From Mangifera indica (taxonomy: Eukaryota > Streptophyta > Magnoliopsida > Sapindales > Anacardiaceae), in the NCBI RefSeq assembly GCF_011075055.1, contig NW_025401102.1, forward strand, positions 434,001 to 498,000: a DNA stretch of 64,000 nucleotides, read 5' to 3'. The notes under the pieces were generated by a model that saw nothing but the letters and a program-made list of their open reading frames with translations, searched no databases and was not told where the DNA came from. How positions within the stretch are numbered: the first letter of the stretch is position 1; each line of letters starts with the position of its first letter. This document shows, piece by piece, positions 35,530 to 46,180 of the stretch. The translations under genes and the position numbers were made by a program.

Positions 35530-36590
35530 TGATAAATCAATCACTCTATCAATGCCAAAGAGTTCTCCTTGATTCATGTGGCAAGTTATCATCATCAATC
35601 TCTCCTTAAATCATATGACAAGTCAACACCATTAATCACTGTATCAATTGAGCCAAAGACTTCTTTTTGATAAGTTAACACCATCAATCACTCTAATTAA
35701 ACCATAATTATATCCTTAAATCTTTGGCAACATGACCAGGTTTGTCACATAATTAAAAAACGACTTGAGGTTGGTTCCAATGGAAAAGAGGTTGCCAGTT
35801 CTAATTTGATAAATTGGCATAGTTATGGAATCCACGACTTCCATAAGAAGTTTGTTGAGATTGATGATCATTATTCTCATTATTACCATTATTGTTTGCT
35901 CTATAGTTCGATTGTTTTTTAGAAGTATTAAAGTAGTTATTTTTGTCTTTCTTGTTGGATCGATTCTAAGAATATTGGGCTGTGATGGAGAAGTTTTCCT
36001 TTGTTGAAGTTGAGTGTTTGAGGTTGGATTTATAGTCTAGAAGTTTCTTGACTAACTCTTTGAAAGAGATGGGTGATTCTCTAGCACGTAAAGTAGCCCT
36101 AAGCTCTTTGTAGTTGTTGGTGAGACCACTGAGAGTATGAACCACAATTTTGCCATCACTCAATTCATGCCCAATCATAGCAAAGTCATCAATAATGGTT
36201 TTAATTGATTGTATACAATTAGAAATACTTTTTTCTTTTTTGATTGACCTTAGTAAGAGAATCAATGAGACCAACCATCAGAGTATTGGATCTATTAATA
36301 TAGGTGGTTTTGAATTTGAGTCAGATCTCTTTTGTATTTTTGCACTAAGATACAAGTGGGCTTACTGGTCCAAAGACAACAATTTGGATGGCAAGGAGTA
36401 GCAATCGATCTTGACGAATCCAAGTCTTATGCTTAAGATAATTAGTTGATAGACATAAATAAAATTATGATTTGATTATAATGATTGATGGTGTTGACTT
36501 ATCAAAGAGAAGTCTTTGATTCAATTAGTGAAGTGATTAATGGTATTAACTGGAGAAGTCTTTGGCATTGATGCAGTGATTGATTTATCA
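35530..36590 (-). mobile_element. TIR-flanked element carrying a copia-type gag fragment, 5-bp target duplication
   Basis: A 1061-bp element with ends TGATAAATCAATCACT...AGTGATTGATTTATCA, flanked by TTAAT on both sides (35525-35529 and 36591-36595). The homologous site beside the intact GH127 gene has a single TTAAT (29590-29594), a natural empty site. The terminal repeats are inverted, about 150-200 bp. The left arm has about 60 bp extra, and both arms share CAATGCCAAAG and CAACACCAT blocks. The minus-strand interior encodes a Ty1/copia gag (UBN2-type) fragment, with no pol, no zinc knuckle and no clear primer site. TG...CA ends and a 5-bp duplication are retrotransposon traits, but inverted ends are not. 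Classification is open. Confidence 0.75.
35813..36424 (-). pseudogene. Copia-type gag fragment inside the TIR element
   Basis: The minus strand shows the UBN2/gag pattern of Ty1/copia elements: EIWLKF-like, YINRSNTLM, IQSIKTIIDDFAMIGHELSD, VVHTLSGLTNNYKELRATLR and SPISFKELVKKLLDYK. The open part is 36274-35966. A frameshift near 36230 and stop codons upstream break the rest. After TAG near 35966 an Asn/Gln-rich tail (NNNGNNENNDHQSQQ) continues to about 35813. It lacks the N-terminal third of gag, the CCHC knuckle and all of pol, so it cannot drive transposition. Confidence 0.8.
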
Positions 36591-37337
36591 TTAATCTCTA
36601 GTCATGAAATGAAATATAAGAATTTAATTATGACAGCTGTAATCCCAAGTTTTTCGTTTAGGTGTAATTTTGAAATAAACAGTGCAACGACTCATTGAGG
36701 AAGCTGAAAATCAAAGCCAGAAGAAAGGCACAAAGCTCACTTGTCTCTTTTGCAATTACAAAGCTGACTCCCTGATTAAACAGACTCAAGGATAACGAAA
36801 TTGATAGAGTTATAAAACTTTTAAAGAGAAGAGCTATATTCACCTTGAGGTATGATGTTAACCAATCCTTGGTAAACCACGGGGTTCTTTTCATTAACCC
36901 TGACTTACCAATCCAACCGATTTGGACAAGGTTTCTTGGTTAAAAAATAATAATAATAATTGCTTGAAGAGAAGAAAATTCAGCCCGTCATCTGAAAAAA
37001 AAAAAAGTCAATATTAAAATTCTAAAAAAATGTAAATTTTGTATAGATAAATTATTCATGAAGATGCCTTTAGTGGCCTCGGTCCGAAGATGGATGGGAG
37101 GCTGGAGGGTTATTTTGTCACTGGAATCTCGTAAATTGGAGAATGGTTCTCTACATGAACAGAAAGATTAAAATCTATAAAATGTCTTGTTCATTAAAAA
37201 GGTTAATTAGAGCATCACAGAAATCGTTACATAAAATATATCATTTCAGATTTTAATTCCCCAACCGTGAAGACAATTGGCCTTGGACCTTTAGACGCCG
37301 AGTGGAATTGATAAATCATAATTCAAAGCCCCGTTCA

Positions 37338-37735
37338 TTTGGTTTGGATTAATAAATTTTTTAAAAACAGTTTTCAGTTTAAGTTCTAACTTGAATGATT
37401 TTTAAATTGAATAAAATTGTAAACTATATTTTTTTAAAATATATATACATATATAACTATATTTGACAAAAAATTTTAATAAACAATTAGGTGTATAACT
37501 TTTTTATATTTATTTTACATATTTATATTATATTCTATAAAATTATAATTCAATTAATTTCATTAAATAATATATATTTAAAAATAAATGATTTTAATAA
37601 GTAATATAAATTATATTTTTTCAATTTGATTTGAAATCTAAGATGATTTGATTTGGTTCGAAAATATTTTAAACTATTTTTTCAGTTTGATTTAAAAAAA
37701 CTCTCAAATTATACAAAACTAAATCGCACACACTT
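37338..37735. mobile_element. MITE-like repeat, family shared with 56810-57390, copy A
   Basis: About 400 bp of AT-rich sequence starting near TTGGTTTGGATTAATAAATT and ending near CAGTTTGATTTAAAAA...CGCACACAC, inserted in the GH127 pseudogene. It shares ATATTTGACAAAAAATTTT, CAATTAGGTGTATAACTT, TTATATTATATTCTA and GAATGATTTTAATA-type blocks, in the same order, with 56810-57390. The ends are degenerate and no target duplication was resolved. hAT is a guess from the GTGxGGTTxGG-like right end of the other copy. Confidence 0.65.
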
Positions 37736-37830
37736 CTAGCGGTGGTGCATTTTTTTATTTAGTACAACAATTCCATGGTTGATGTTTCTCCTGTGCATGA
37801 CTGTGAGAAGAGTTAACAACGTCCATGAGG

Positions 37831-38388
37831 TCACTATGGTCGAATAATAAATAAAAACTAAGTGATTTATCAGTCTCATGATTGAATAATACTCATTTAT
37901 TGAAAGCAAAACTTTATATTTTTCTTTTAAATTTCTTTTGCGACGAAAAAATGCGCAACTTTCAAAGTTGACTGAACGTCTTGCTGGTTTCATAAGAAAT
38001 TACATTCTACCTTGTGATTTACCAAAGAAGAAGAGACTTAAACTCTAACCAGTCCTAATTTAAATTATAGTAAAATTCATTGGAGCATAAAGAAAATTAT
38101 TTGACATACGATTCGACATTCAATTGAGTAGAACCATTCGACATTCAATTGAGTAGAACCAGACCGAATTTAGAGTAGATTTTGGATTCAACCAATTGAA
38201 CTGATCGATCTGATCTTATTTTTTAAACCTTGGTTGAATGGAGCTTAGTGTGTAATAATTTACACATGGGTCAATTTTGACTTGTAATTTGAAATGTCAC
38301 TGTTAATAAAATTTGGGAAATTAATTGTTGCCCTACTAATTTGATTCAAACTCATCGTCCTAAATTTTAGGTAGTTATTAAATGAAAA
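37831..38388. other. Intergenic left of the copia element
   Basis: No gene recognised. A 23-bp phrase (ATTCGACATTCAATTGAGTAGAACCA, with small variation) is repeated in tandem near 38110-38160. The copia target duplication GAAAA is at 38384-38388. Confidence 0.4.
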
Positions 38389-38774
38389 TGTTAGCATAAT
38401 CAAACTAATTCAGGATCACAGAAAGCATACCCGGTTTGCCTGAATCTGACAATTGGAGATAATTCAGTGATTCGATGCACTCCTGGAAATGTCCACAACA
38501 CGATTTGCTTATTATCTCTATTGTTTCTGCAAGAATTCTTCCAGAGAATTGATTTGGAAGAGTTCTGTGATATTTTTCTCTGTATTGCTTTACTGTGATT
38601 ATGCTTCTGTTTCAGTTAACTTCCCAATGGAAGTTACATTCCATTTAAATAAAAAAGGGAGTGACAGTTATTAAAAATAACTGCCAAGGGCAATATAGTA
38701 ATATCGCCAATCATGGGTTAACTTATAACCCTAATGGATTGGGTCAACCCATCATGGGTGGACCGGATCCAATA
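38389..38774 (-). repeat. 3' LTR of the copia element
   Basis: 386 bp; ends on the minus strand are TATTGGATCC...TATGCTAACA. It differs from the 5' LTR by four transitions (near 38483, 38554, 38662 and 38744). Confidence 0.95.
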
Positions 38775-38784
38775 TCTCCCACTC
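38775..38784 (-). other. Polypurine tract of the copia element
   Basis: GAGTGGGAGA on the minus strand directly adjoins the 3' LTR, where the plus-strand primer of reverse transcription is expected. Confidence 0.75.
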
Positions 38785-39896
38785 ACACATGATGGGTGAT
38801 CCGAATCACAATACTCTTCTACAGAAATCTTACAGAATAGAGCAATTCATACTAGCAAATGTGTCGTGCGACCTTGCGAGCAACCTACACTTGGGAGCTA
38901 ATTTACTATGCATCTGTTAGGAATAACATAGTCGCTTCAACCCAAAATAAAATAAAGCGTTAATCTTGCAGCACCCCAGACTTACTTGATAACATTAGCT
39001 CCCTTTAATCCCTCATTTATTATTGTGTTATATTCCTATGTATCCATGATCAAGTTCAATCTCCTGTATGAGTGACATGACCGGCCGGCCAATGGACACA
39101 CGTAATATATAAGTCTTCCTCATCTACTCGGAATTCTCAATTTGAACTTAGCTGCTTTTCTAGTCATGTTCCATAGACTGAATCATTCATAGTCATAGGT
39201 TCCAAGCTAAGATAGCAACACTAAGAATAAACATCAAATAACAGTAAAGAGTCAAAGGGTACCATCATGAGGTAATCCTCATAAAGTCTCACACAGTGAA
39301 GGAGCAGGGATTCATCCTTCCACTACTTCAAGCGGTCGTCTTATTCATGCACACATGGTATGAATCATGTGCTACAATGTGTATCTTTTCAAAATGTCAT
39401 TACAAACATTGTACAGATCTTAGTTCAGTCACTGCACACGGCGCCTAACCTGAGTTCTTAATCATCTCTCCAATCTTGCAGGTGTCTTTATCTATTAAGA
39501 ACTCACATCTGGCATTCACAAGTTATTTGGATGTGGGGAATCCAAATCGGTCATTTTCAAATCTATCAAGTCATGACCTCATCTTGATTAATCATCAAGG
39601 CGACATATTAAATAATTCATTTCTTGAACAATTCTCATTTTCTAAGTGCGTTCTTCAAACCGCATCAACCTCAAGAAATATGTCTCATCTTTGCACGCTC
39701 TCCTCAGCGTCAAAGGCGATTGCTCGTGTGAGAGAGCCAATCAAACTTGTGTGACATTATCATCTTGTTGAGATTTTAAAAATAAATTATGTGTATATCT
39801 ATAAACACCATGAATTCAAACATATAAAATAAATTCAAACTCTTTGATGTTCGAACATTGTGTTACAAGTACAATATATACTCAACAAGTCATCTA

Positions 39897-42800
39897 TCAT
39901 ATTCTACGCAAGCCAAGGGACTTAACATGTGCAAGATATACATCTCTTGAGATCGGTTTTGTTAGAGGATCAGCAATCATGTTATGCGTAGAAATATATT
40001 GTACGATCACTTCCTTCTTCGAAATGATGTCTCTGACAAAGTTATATCTGGTGTCGATATGTTTGGTTCTATTATGGAATTTGGGATCCTTTGTGAAAGC
40101 TATCGCAGCTTGATTATCACAATGCATAACTATAGGACCAACTGATGCATCCATTACACCCAAATTCTCAAAAAATCTTTTCAACCAAACAGCTTCTTGC
40201 ATAGCAGCAGAACATGCTACAAATTCTGCTTCCATTGTGGATAAGGCTATGCACGTTTGTTTCTTACTGCTCCAAGATATAGCGTCATTTTGGAGTAAGA
40301 AAGCATAACCTGAAGTTGATTTGCGTTGGTCCAAGTCACCACCCCAGTTAGCATCTGAATAGCCAACGATACGCAAATCTTTTCCTTGGTAGCATAAACA
40401 ATAATCCACAGTGCCTTTCAGATATCTCAATATCCTTTTTACAGCCTTCCAGTGCTCTCTTCCTGGATTTGATTGATATCGACTAACCAATCCAACAGCG
40501 AAGCATATATCGGGACGAGTACACATCATCACGTACATAAGACTTCCAACCGCATTTGAATAAGGTACAAGAGACATTTCATTTATTTCGTTTTGAGTCT
40601 TTGGACACAAGTTTTGGCTCAATAAATCGCCTTTTGACACAGGATTATCTACGGGCTTGCAGTTTCCCATGTTGAATCGTTCTAGAATCTTTTGGATATA
40701 ATGCTCTTGTGACAGAGCCAAAAGTCTTTTTGAACGATCCCTTTTGATTTTTATACCTAAAATATAATCTGCTTCACCTATATCCTTCATGTCAAAATTT
40801 GCAGATAACCAATTTTTAATGATCATCACATATTCCAAATCACTCCCAACTATCAGCACATCATCCACATAAAAAGATAGAATTGCAAACTTGTCATCAG
40901 ATTTTTTCACATAAACACAATGATCTTGTTCTAACATCTTAAAATCATAAGACAATATTGTCTTATGAAATTTTAAGTACCATTGTCTTGATGACTGTTT
41001 TAGGTCATATATAGATTTTTGGAGCTTGCATACTTTACGCTCTTGGCCTTTTACCACGAAACCTACAGGCTGATCCATGTAGATTTCTTCGTCAAGCTTT
41101 CCATTAAGAAAAGCTGTTTTGACATCCATCTGATGCAATTCTAGATCTAAGTGTGCTACTATAGCTAGAATGACACGGATTGAAGTAAATCTCACAACGG
41201 GCGAAAAAGGTTTCTTCATAATCTATACCTTCTTGTTGAGTATAGCCTTTTGCCACTAGGCGAGCTTTGTATCTATCTATTGAGCCATCCGCCTTTCGTT
41301 TAATTTTAAGAATCCATTTATTCCCAATGGGTTTTCGACCCGACGGTATGTCCACTAGACTCCAAACTTGGTTAAGTTCCATGGATTTCATTTCTTCCTC
41401 TAATGCTTCTTGCCACTTTTCCTTATTAAGGGATGATAGAGCTTCTTTGATATTTTTAGGCTCATCGTCTTCCGGAGGAGCAGTTATAAAAACTTCATTT
41501 TCAATTTCGAAACGTCTCTTGGGGATTCGAGAACGTTCGCTCCTTTGCAATTGAGGATCTTCGCTCCCACTATCCGAAATAGGTTAGAGCATAACCTCAT
41601 TGCTCCCACTATCTGTAATAGGTAGAGACATCGTCTCTTGTGACACAACCAATGGTCGCTGGGACGAACCTTCTCCACATTCCTCTTCCGTTTCATACAG
41701 ATGAAGACTTTTATCGATATCACCCTTTTCAGGAAATTCATTTTTATGAATGTCACATCTCGAGATTCTATTTCAGTCACTCTTCCATCAGAGTCCTCTC
41801 CTATGAACACGTACCCTTTGGAATGTTCAAGGTATCTTATAAAGATACATTTCTTACCTCTTGGACCCAATTTTCTGAATTTATGGAATGTGTCATGGAT
41901 ATATGTAGCTGACCCCCAAGGGCGCATCATATTTAATTCAGGTTTTCTACCTGTCCATAACTCATAAGGTGTAGAAATTACTGACTTAGTAGGCACACGG
42001 TTAAGTATATAAGTCGCAGTCATTAAAGCATCTCCCCAATACGAAATTGGAAGATTTGCTTGCACCATCATAGACCTAACCATTTCCAACAGTGTTCGAT
42101 TCCGTCTCTCTGCTACACTATTTTGTTGCGGAGTTCTAGGAATCATCAATTGCCTCATAATTCCTTTTTCACTGCATAATTCCTTAAATTCGGTAGATAA
42201 ATATTTACGACTTCGATCAGTTCTCAAGGGTTTTATTCTTTTGTCTAACTGATTCTCAACCTCATTCATATAATGTCTAAAGCAATCTATTGCTTCTGAC
42301 TTATGGGAGATCAAATAGACATAACCAAAACTTGAATAATCATTTATGAAAGTGCTGAAATAAAATGCTCATTTTCTAGCTCTAACATTCATAGGTCCAC
42401 AAATATCTGAGTGCACAAGTTGCAGAGGAACTTCAGCTCTAATAGCTTTGCCAAAAGGTTTTCTAGTAGTTTTTCCTACTAGACAATGCTCACAAATAGG
42501 CAAATCTATTTTCGTGATAGGTCCTAAGAAACCTTCACGGGTTAATCTGCTCATTCTCTCTTGGCCAATATGCCCTAATCTAGCATGCCATTTATTTGCA
42601 TCCACATCTAGACTATTAGGAGTTGCAAATAAAGAAAAACTAACAGTATTATCATTAATACAATTTAAGGTGTCTAGCACCATAAAACCTTCAGACATAA
42701 ATCCACATCCATAAAACATATCGTTATAAAAAAGTTTAACCAAGTTCTCAGAGAAAATAAAACAATATCCCAATTTTAACAGAACTATTACAGAGACCAG

Positions 42801-42995
42801 ATTTCGTCGAATTTCTGGAGCATATAAAACATCATGTAGGTACAATGTTTGACCACCGCGCAAAACCAATTTGCATGTGCCCATTCCTTTCACTTCAACT
42901 TTGGTATTATTACCTATATATATCCACCGTGTTTCTCTCGGTATTCGACGAAATTCTACGAAAGTGTCTCTGTCACGAGCTACATGGTCTGTTGC
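39897..42995 (-). pseudogene. Copia pol (protease, integrase, RT, RNase H), broken
   Basis: The domains run down the minus strand. Remaining protease lies after the DS-stop-AT motif (42996). Integrase shows the HHCC finger (HARLGH...CEHCLVGK, about 42600-42480), first Asp (HSDICGPM), a stop near 42370, a second-Asp region altered to RTDRSRKY (normally a Gly-Gly-Glu context), and [14 protein letters not shown] with the third acidic residue near 42110. A frameshift near 41740 and a TAA near 41594 precede reverse transcriptase. RT opens at 41550, shifts frame by one base near 41212 in the ETFSPVV motif, then runs open 41219-39897 with an intact FYVDD box (about 40860) and full RNase H ending KSLGLRRI. 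The late pol part is well preserved. Without readthrough or frameshift it cannot yield an active polyprotein. Confidence 0.92.
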
Positions 42996-43948
42996 TCATG
43001 AGTCTACAGTCCACATAGGATGAGATTCAGTTAAGAAAACGGTACTGGAAACATAAATCTCACAATTTGAGACAAGATAAGACAATACCTTTTTCGGCTC
43101 CGTGCATTCACGGGCGAAATGACCCTTGTTACCACAGTTATAACAGGTCAGTTTAGACTTATCTCTTTTCCCATAGCGCTTGCCTCTTTTGCGCTTGAAC
43201 CGTTTGTTCTTGTTCACAGGTCCTTGGACGATCTCTTTTCCTTTTCCTGATTTTCGCCATTTTCTCTTATAGCCAGAAAATTTCTTCGAACTAGACTCAG
43301 CAACATATGCTTGAGCATTTAGTCCAGCAGCCTCTAGGCACTCAGCTTCTAGTTCAATATGGCGAGCAATATCATCAAAGTCCTGATATTGTCATTATGG
43401 GTCATGTTCACTTTCATATGCTCCCAACTATCAGGAAGAGATCGTATAACAGCTTGCACTTGCTGTTCATCAGTCAAATCATGCCCAGCTTTCTTCAGCT
43501 CAATTATCATGTTCGACATTTCCCTCAGATGTTGCTTCATTGGCTTATTGGGAACTTTCTTATATGTGTCGAACTTAATGGTCAATTGCCGCAGTTTAGA
43601 GACGGTCGTTCCTCCAAACTTTTATGTCAATGCTACCCACATAGCATTTGCAGTTTTAAATTGCTCATACTGATAAGCAATATCATCATTCATTGAGCTG
43701 ATGAGTATTCCTCTGGCAGTCGAATCTTTCTTTTTCCAGGAATTATAAGCGTCCATATTACGCCTATGTTGGGCATTATTAGGATTCTGCCCCTCAGCCA
43801 GTTGGGGCTCATCCATAACCTGATTAACAGCTTCCAAGGCATCCTGTTCATCTAGGATATAGTGCATTCTCATTCTCCATATTTTATAATTGTCTCCATT
43901 CAATCTTTCTCCCTTATTCAAATCAGCAATTATGTTTTTCGAAGCCAT
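42996..43948 (-). pseudogene. Copia gag with zinc knuckle, broken
   Basis: Starts at the ATG at 43946-43948 with a MASKNIIADLNKGERLNGDN opening, the usual copia gag N-terminus. TAA at 43622-43624 interrupts the AxxAMWVALT block. Frame resumes through QHLREMSNMIIELKKAGHDL and SLPDSWEHMKVNM. A frameshift lies near 43395. A basic tract (KNKRFKRKRGKRYGKR) precedes the CCHC knuckle CYNCGNKGHFAREC near 43130. The frame ends at TGA 42996-42998, exactly where the Gly of the protease DSGAT motif should be, so the change also kills the protease. Confidence 0.92.
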
Positions 43949-44291
43949 TTCAATATATAACTACAGAGATATGCAACACAACACTAACAATAAGATATAT
44001 ACACATTTTATTGTCGCAATTGTACATTAAAGATTAAAATATGTCACATAAGGCATAGAGTCGAAAGTTCACTATATTCGCAATCATCGTCTATAACACA
44101 AATGTTTCACATTTTAATAATTAATCCAATCGCGTCAATGTATATTTCAGACGAGAATAATTTAATTCTATCAGTCTCAAAATTCTCACAAATAATCCAT
44201 AAAACATATATATTATATCAACATTGAGAGTTTAACATAATCATAATTCAAAAATAAACAAATATGCATGAAATAAATATGGACATGAAAT

Positions 44292-44846
44292 TCAACGACT
44301 ATGACTAACTTCTAAACTATCCTTTGCTTGAGATTTGTACAATTTAAAACAAGGCATTTTGTTAATCAAACGCTCTCCATATTTATAGGGATTTGATCTC
44401 CACCAATCAGATTGAGAAAAAACATTTTCTCTATCTCTAACAATACTAGGAGTAACTTTATCTAAGATAAAGTTATTATCATACTTGCGATAGCCTACAT
44501 GCCTCGCACTACGTTGATTTGGGAAAATTGAGAGTGATGTAGATTTTCTTATATTCATTACAATTCTGCGTTCTTCAGCGAGTTGTAATTCATCCACACA
44601 TTGCCAATAATTCTTGAATTTCTTGCCCCGAACAAGATTAGAAATTATTGAAGTCCAATAATCTGGCAATGATCTTAGTAATCTAGATATCCTCTCCTTT
44701 CCAGTTAATTTTATGCCCTTGTCTTTTAAATCGTTATATCTCTCATGCATGACACCAATGTGAGTGTAAAGATTGTGCACTGGATTCATTTTATAGTTCA
44801 GATAATAGTCCTTAGTCAACATGTTTACCCTATATATGACCAACAA
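44292..44846 (-). pseudogene. Second gag-like open frame in the copia leader
   Basis: A 184-residue open frame between the primer site and the main gag. It contains KLTGKERISRLLRSLPDYWTS, LVRGKKFKNYWQ and CVDELQLAEERRI, a pattern of copia gag-related (UBN2) proteins, but it is clearly different in sequence from the gag at 42996-43948. No zinc knuckle and no pol parts adjoin it. It may be captured or nested retrotransposon sequence. No ends of a separate insertion were found. Whether it is translated is unknown. Confidence 0.65.
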
Positions 44847-44999
44847 ATAGACAATAATAAATTATACATGCATAACCATATAAACAACATATGTTCACAT
44901 GTTTACCAAAGTATAATTCAAAATCATGATCAAAATAACACTAATAAGTGTTTAATTCATGCATAAACAGATCACACAGAACTGAATCTAAGCTAAAAT

Positions 45000-45350
45000 A
45001 AGCTGCTGAGCATTAATAGAAGCATGCACGCGCTTCCACTCGCCAAAATAATGTTTCACGTGCTTCCACGCGCCGTGATTAGGTCTCACGCGCTCTCACA
45101 CGCGGTCAAAACGTTGACCGTTGATTGGTCAAATAGTTTGACCATTGATTGGTCAAATAGTTTGACCGTTGATCGGTCAATAGTTTACCTTCGTTGACCG
45201 GGTTGCCTTGGGTCAGGATTCGGGTTGGATCGACCCGGTTGACCAAATCGGTTGGACCGTTGACCATCGGGTTTGACCAACCTGTTGACTATTCGGGTAG
45301 GGCAATTGGGTTTTCCCAACCCGATTGTGACCCATGACGCAGTATGAACC
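45000..45350. promoter_or_regulatory. GC-richer leader segment with many TTGACC/GGTCAA (W-box) words
   Basis: A tandem array of three units (45114-45137, 45138-45161, 45162-45184), each with TTGACC facing GGTCAA, is followed by further TTGACC words near 45196, 45239, 45263 and 45279. TTGAC(C/T) is the WRKY-binding W-box. ACGCGC words lie just left (45030-45100). The segment is inside the copia leader, downstream of the 5' LTR. WRKY response is inferred only. Confidence 0.5.
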
Positions 45351-45776
45351 CTAATTCTTTGACGGCAAAATTGGCCGTCTTCCGGCCATCCTCCGGCGAC
45401 AATTTGATAGGGCTTTTGAAGCCCGTGACACGAAGATTAATATTCATCAATTTTCAGGCGACGAAGTCACCAAAATTTGGCGAATTAAATGCATGAATGT
45501 TACGGTTTTTGGGTGAAGCATAGTCCTCTGAATTTCGTCCAATTTCATGCGATTTCGTGCAATTTTTTTCTAATTAATCATGAAAATAATATCCAGGATT
45601 CATCCTAACATGATTCTAAGCATCAATTTCACAAAATTGCAACAAATTCATCAATAAGCAAAAATCATCCGTACGCATTATTTAATAGCCGAATTACTGT
45701 TCACATAATTCAATCCCTAAACATGCTTCCTAATCATGTTTATATCACTAGCATCACAATTGCACAGATATAAGTG

Positions 45777-45788
45777 GCTCTAATACCA
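45777..45788 (-). other. Primer-binding site, tRNA-iMet type
   Basis: TGGTATTAGAGC on the minus strand, one base inside the 5' LTR, matches the usual copia primer site TGGTATCAGAGC at 11 of 12 bases. Confidence 0.88.
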
Positions 45789-45789
45789 A

Positions 45790-46175
45790 TGTTAGCATAA
45801 TCAAACTAATTCAGGATCACAGAAAGCATACCCGGTTTGCCTGAATCTGACAATTGGAGATAATTCAGTGATTCGATGCACTCTTGGAAATGTCCACAAC
45901 ACGATTTGCTTATTATCTCTATTGTTTCTGCAAGAATTCTTCCAGAGAATTGATTTGAAAGAGTTCTGTGATATTTTTCTCTGTATTGCTTTACTGTGAT
46001 TATGCTTCTGTTTCAGTTAACTTCCCAATGGAAGTTACATTCCATTTAAATAAAAAAGGGAGTGGCAGTTATTAAAAATAACTGCCAAGGGCAATATAGT
46101 AATATCGCCAATCATGGGTTAACTTATAACCCTAATGGATCGGGTCAACCCATCATGGGTGGACCGGATCCAATA
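45790..46175 (-). repeat. 5' LTR of the copia element
   Basis: 386 bp, TATTGGATCC...TATGCTAACA on the minus strand; 382 of 386 bases equal the 3' LTR. Transcription of the element would start here and run to lower coordinates. Confidence 0.95.
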
Positions 46176-46180
46176 GAAAA

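Larger units (their letters stand above)
35445..37830 (-). pseudogene. Decayed partial duplicate of the GH127 gene, interrupted twice
   Basis: Pieces match the intact gene (29686-34049) in the same order and strand. The 3' flank is at 35445-35529 and 36591-36650. The exon 12 end (AATTTTGAAATAAACAGT) to start is at 36660-36995, with TGCTTGAAGAGAAGAAAATTCAG matching the exon 12 start. Exon 11 is at about 37070-37140, and the intron 8 start (GAAAGATTAAAATCTAT) at 37160. Exon 8 is at 37255-37337 (CCCCAACC..GAA.ACAATTGGCCTTGGA). Exon 6 (GTGAGAAGAGTTAACAA) is at 37750-37810. Exons 9, 10 and 7 are missing, and nothing of exons 1-5 was recognised. A terminal-inverted-repeat element (35530-36590) and a MITE (37338-37735) are inserted in it. 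No open frame survives. It looks like an old tandem duplication that decayed. Confidence 0.8.
38389..46175 (-). mobile_element. Ty1/copia LTR retrotransposon, full-length but defective
   Basis: A 7787-bp element on the minus strand with two 386-bp LTRs (38389-38774 and 45790-46175), a tRNA-iMet-type primer site, a polypurine tract and a perfect 5-bp target duplication GAAAA (38384-38388 and 46176-46180). The LTRs differ at only four positions, all transitions (about 1 percent), so insertion is recent. The leader between primer site and gag is unusually long (about 1.84 kb) and contains an extra gag-like frame. Gag and pol follow in the copia order PR-IN-RT-RH, ending at 39897. Seven or so disabling lesions were counted in gag-pol. 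A 1.1-kb non-coding stretch separates pol from the 3' LTR. Confidence 0.95.

Noticed and set aside
41267..42714. Several plus-strand frames inside the copia element
   Set aside because: Antisense to integrase and reverse transcriptase; shadows.
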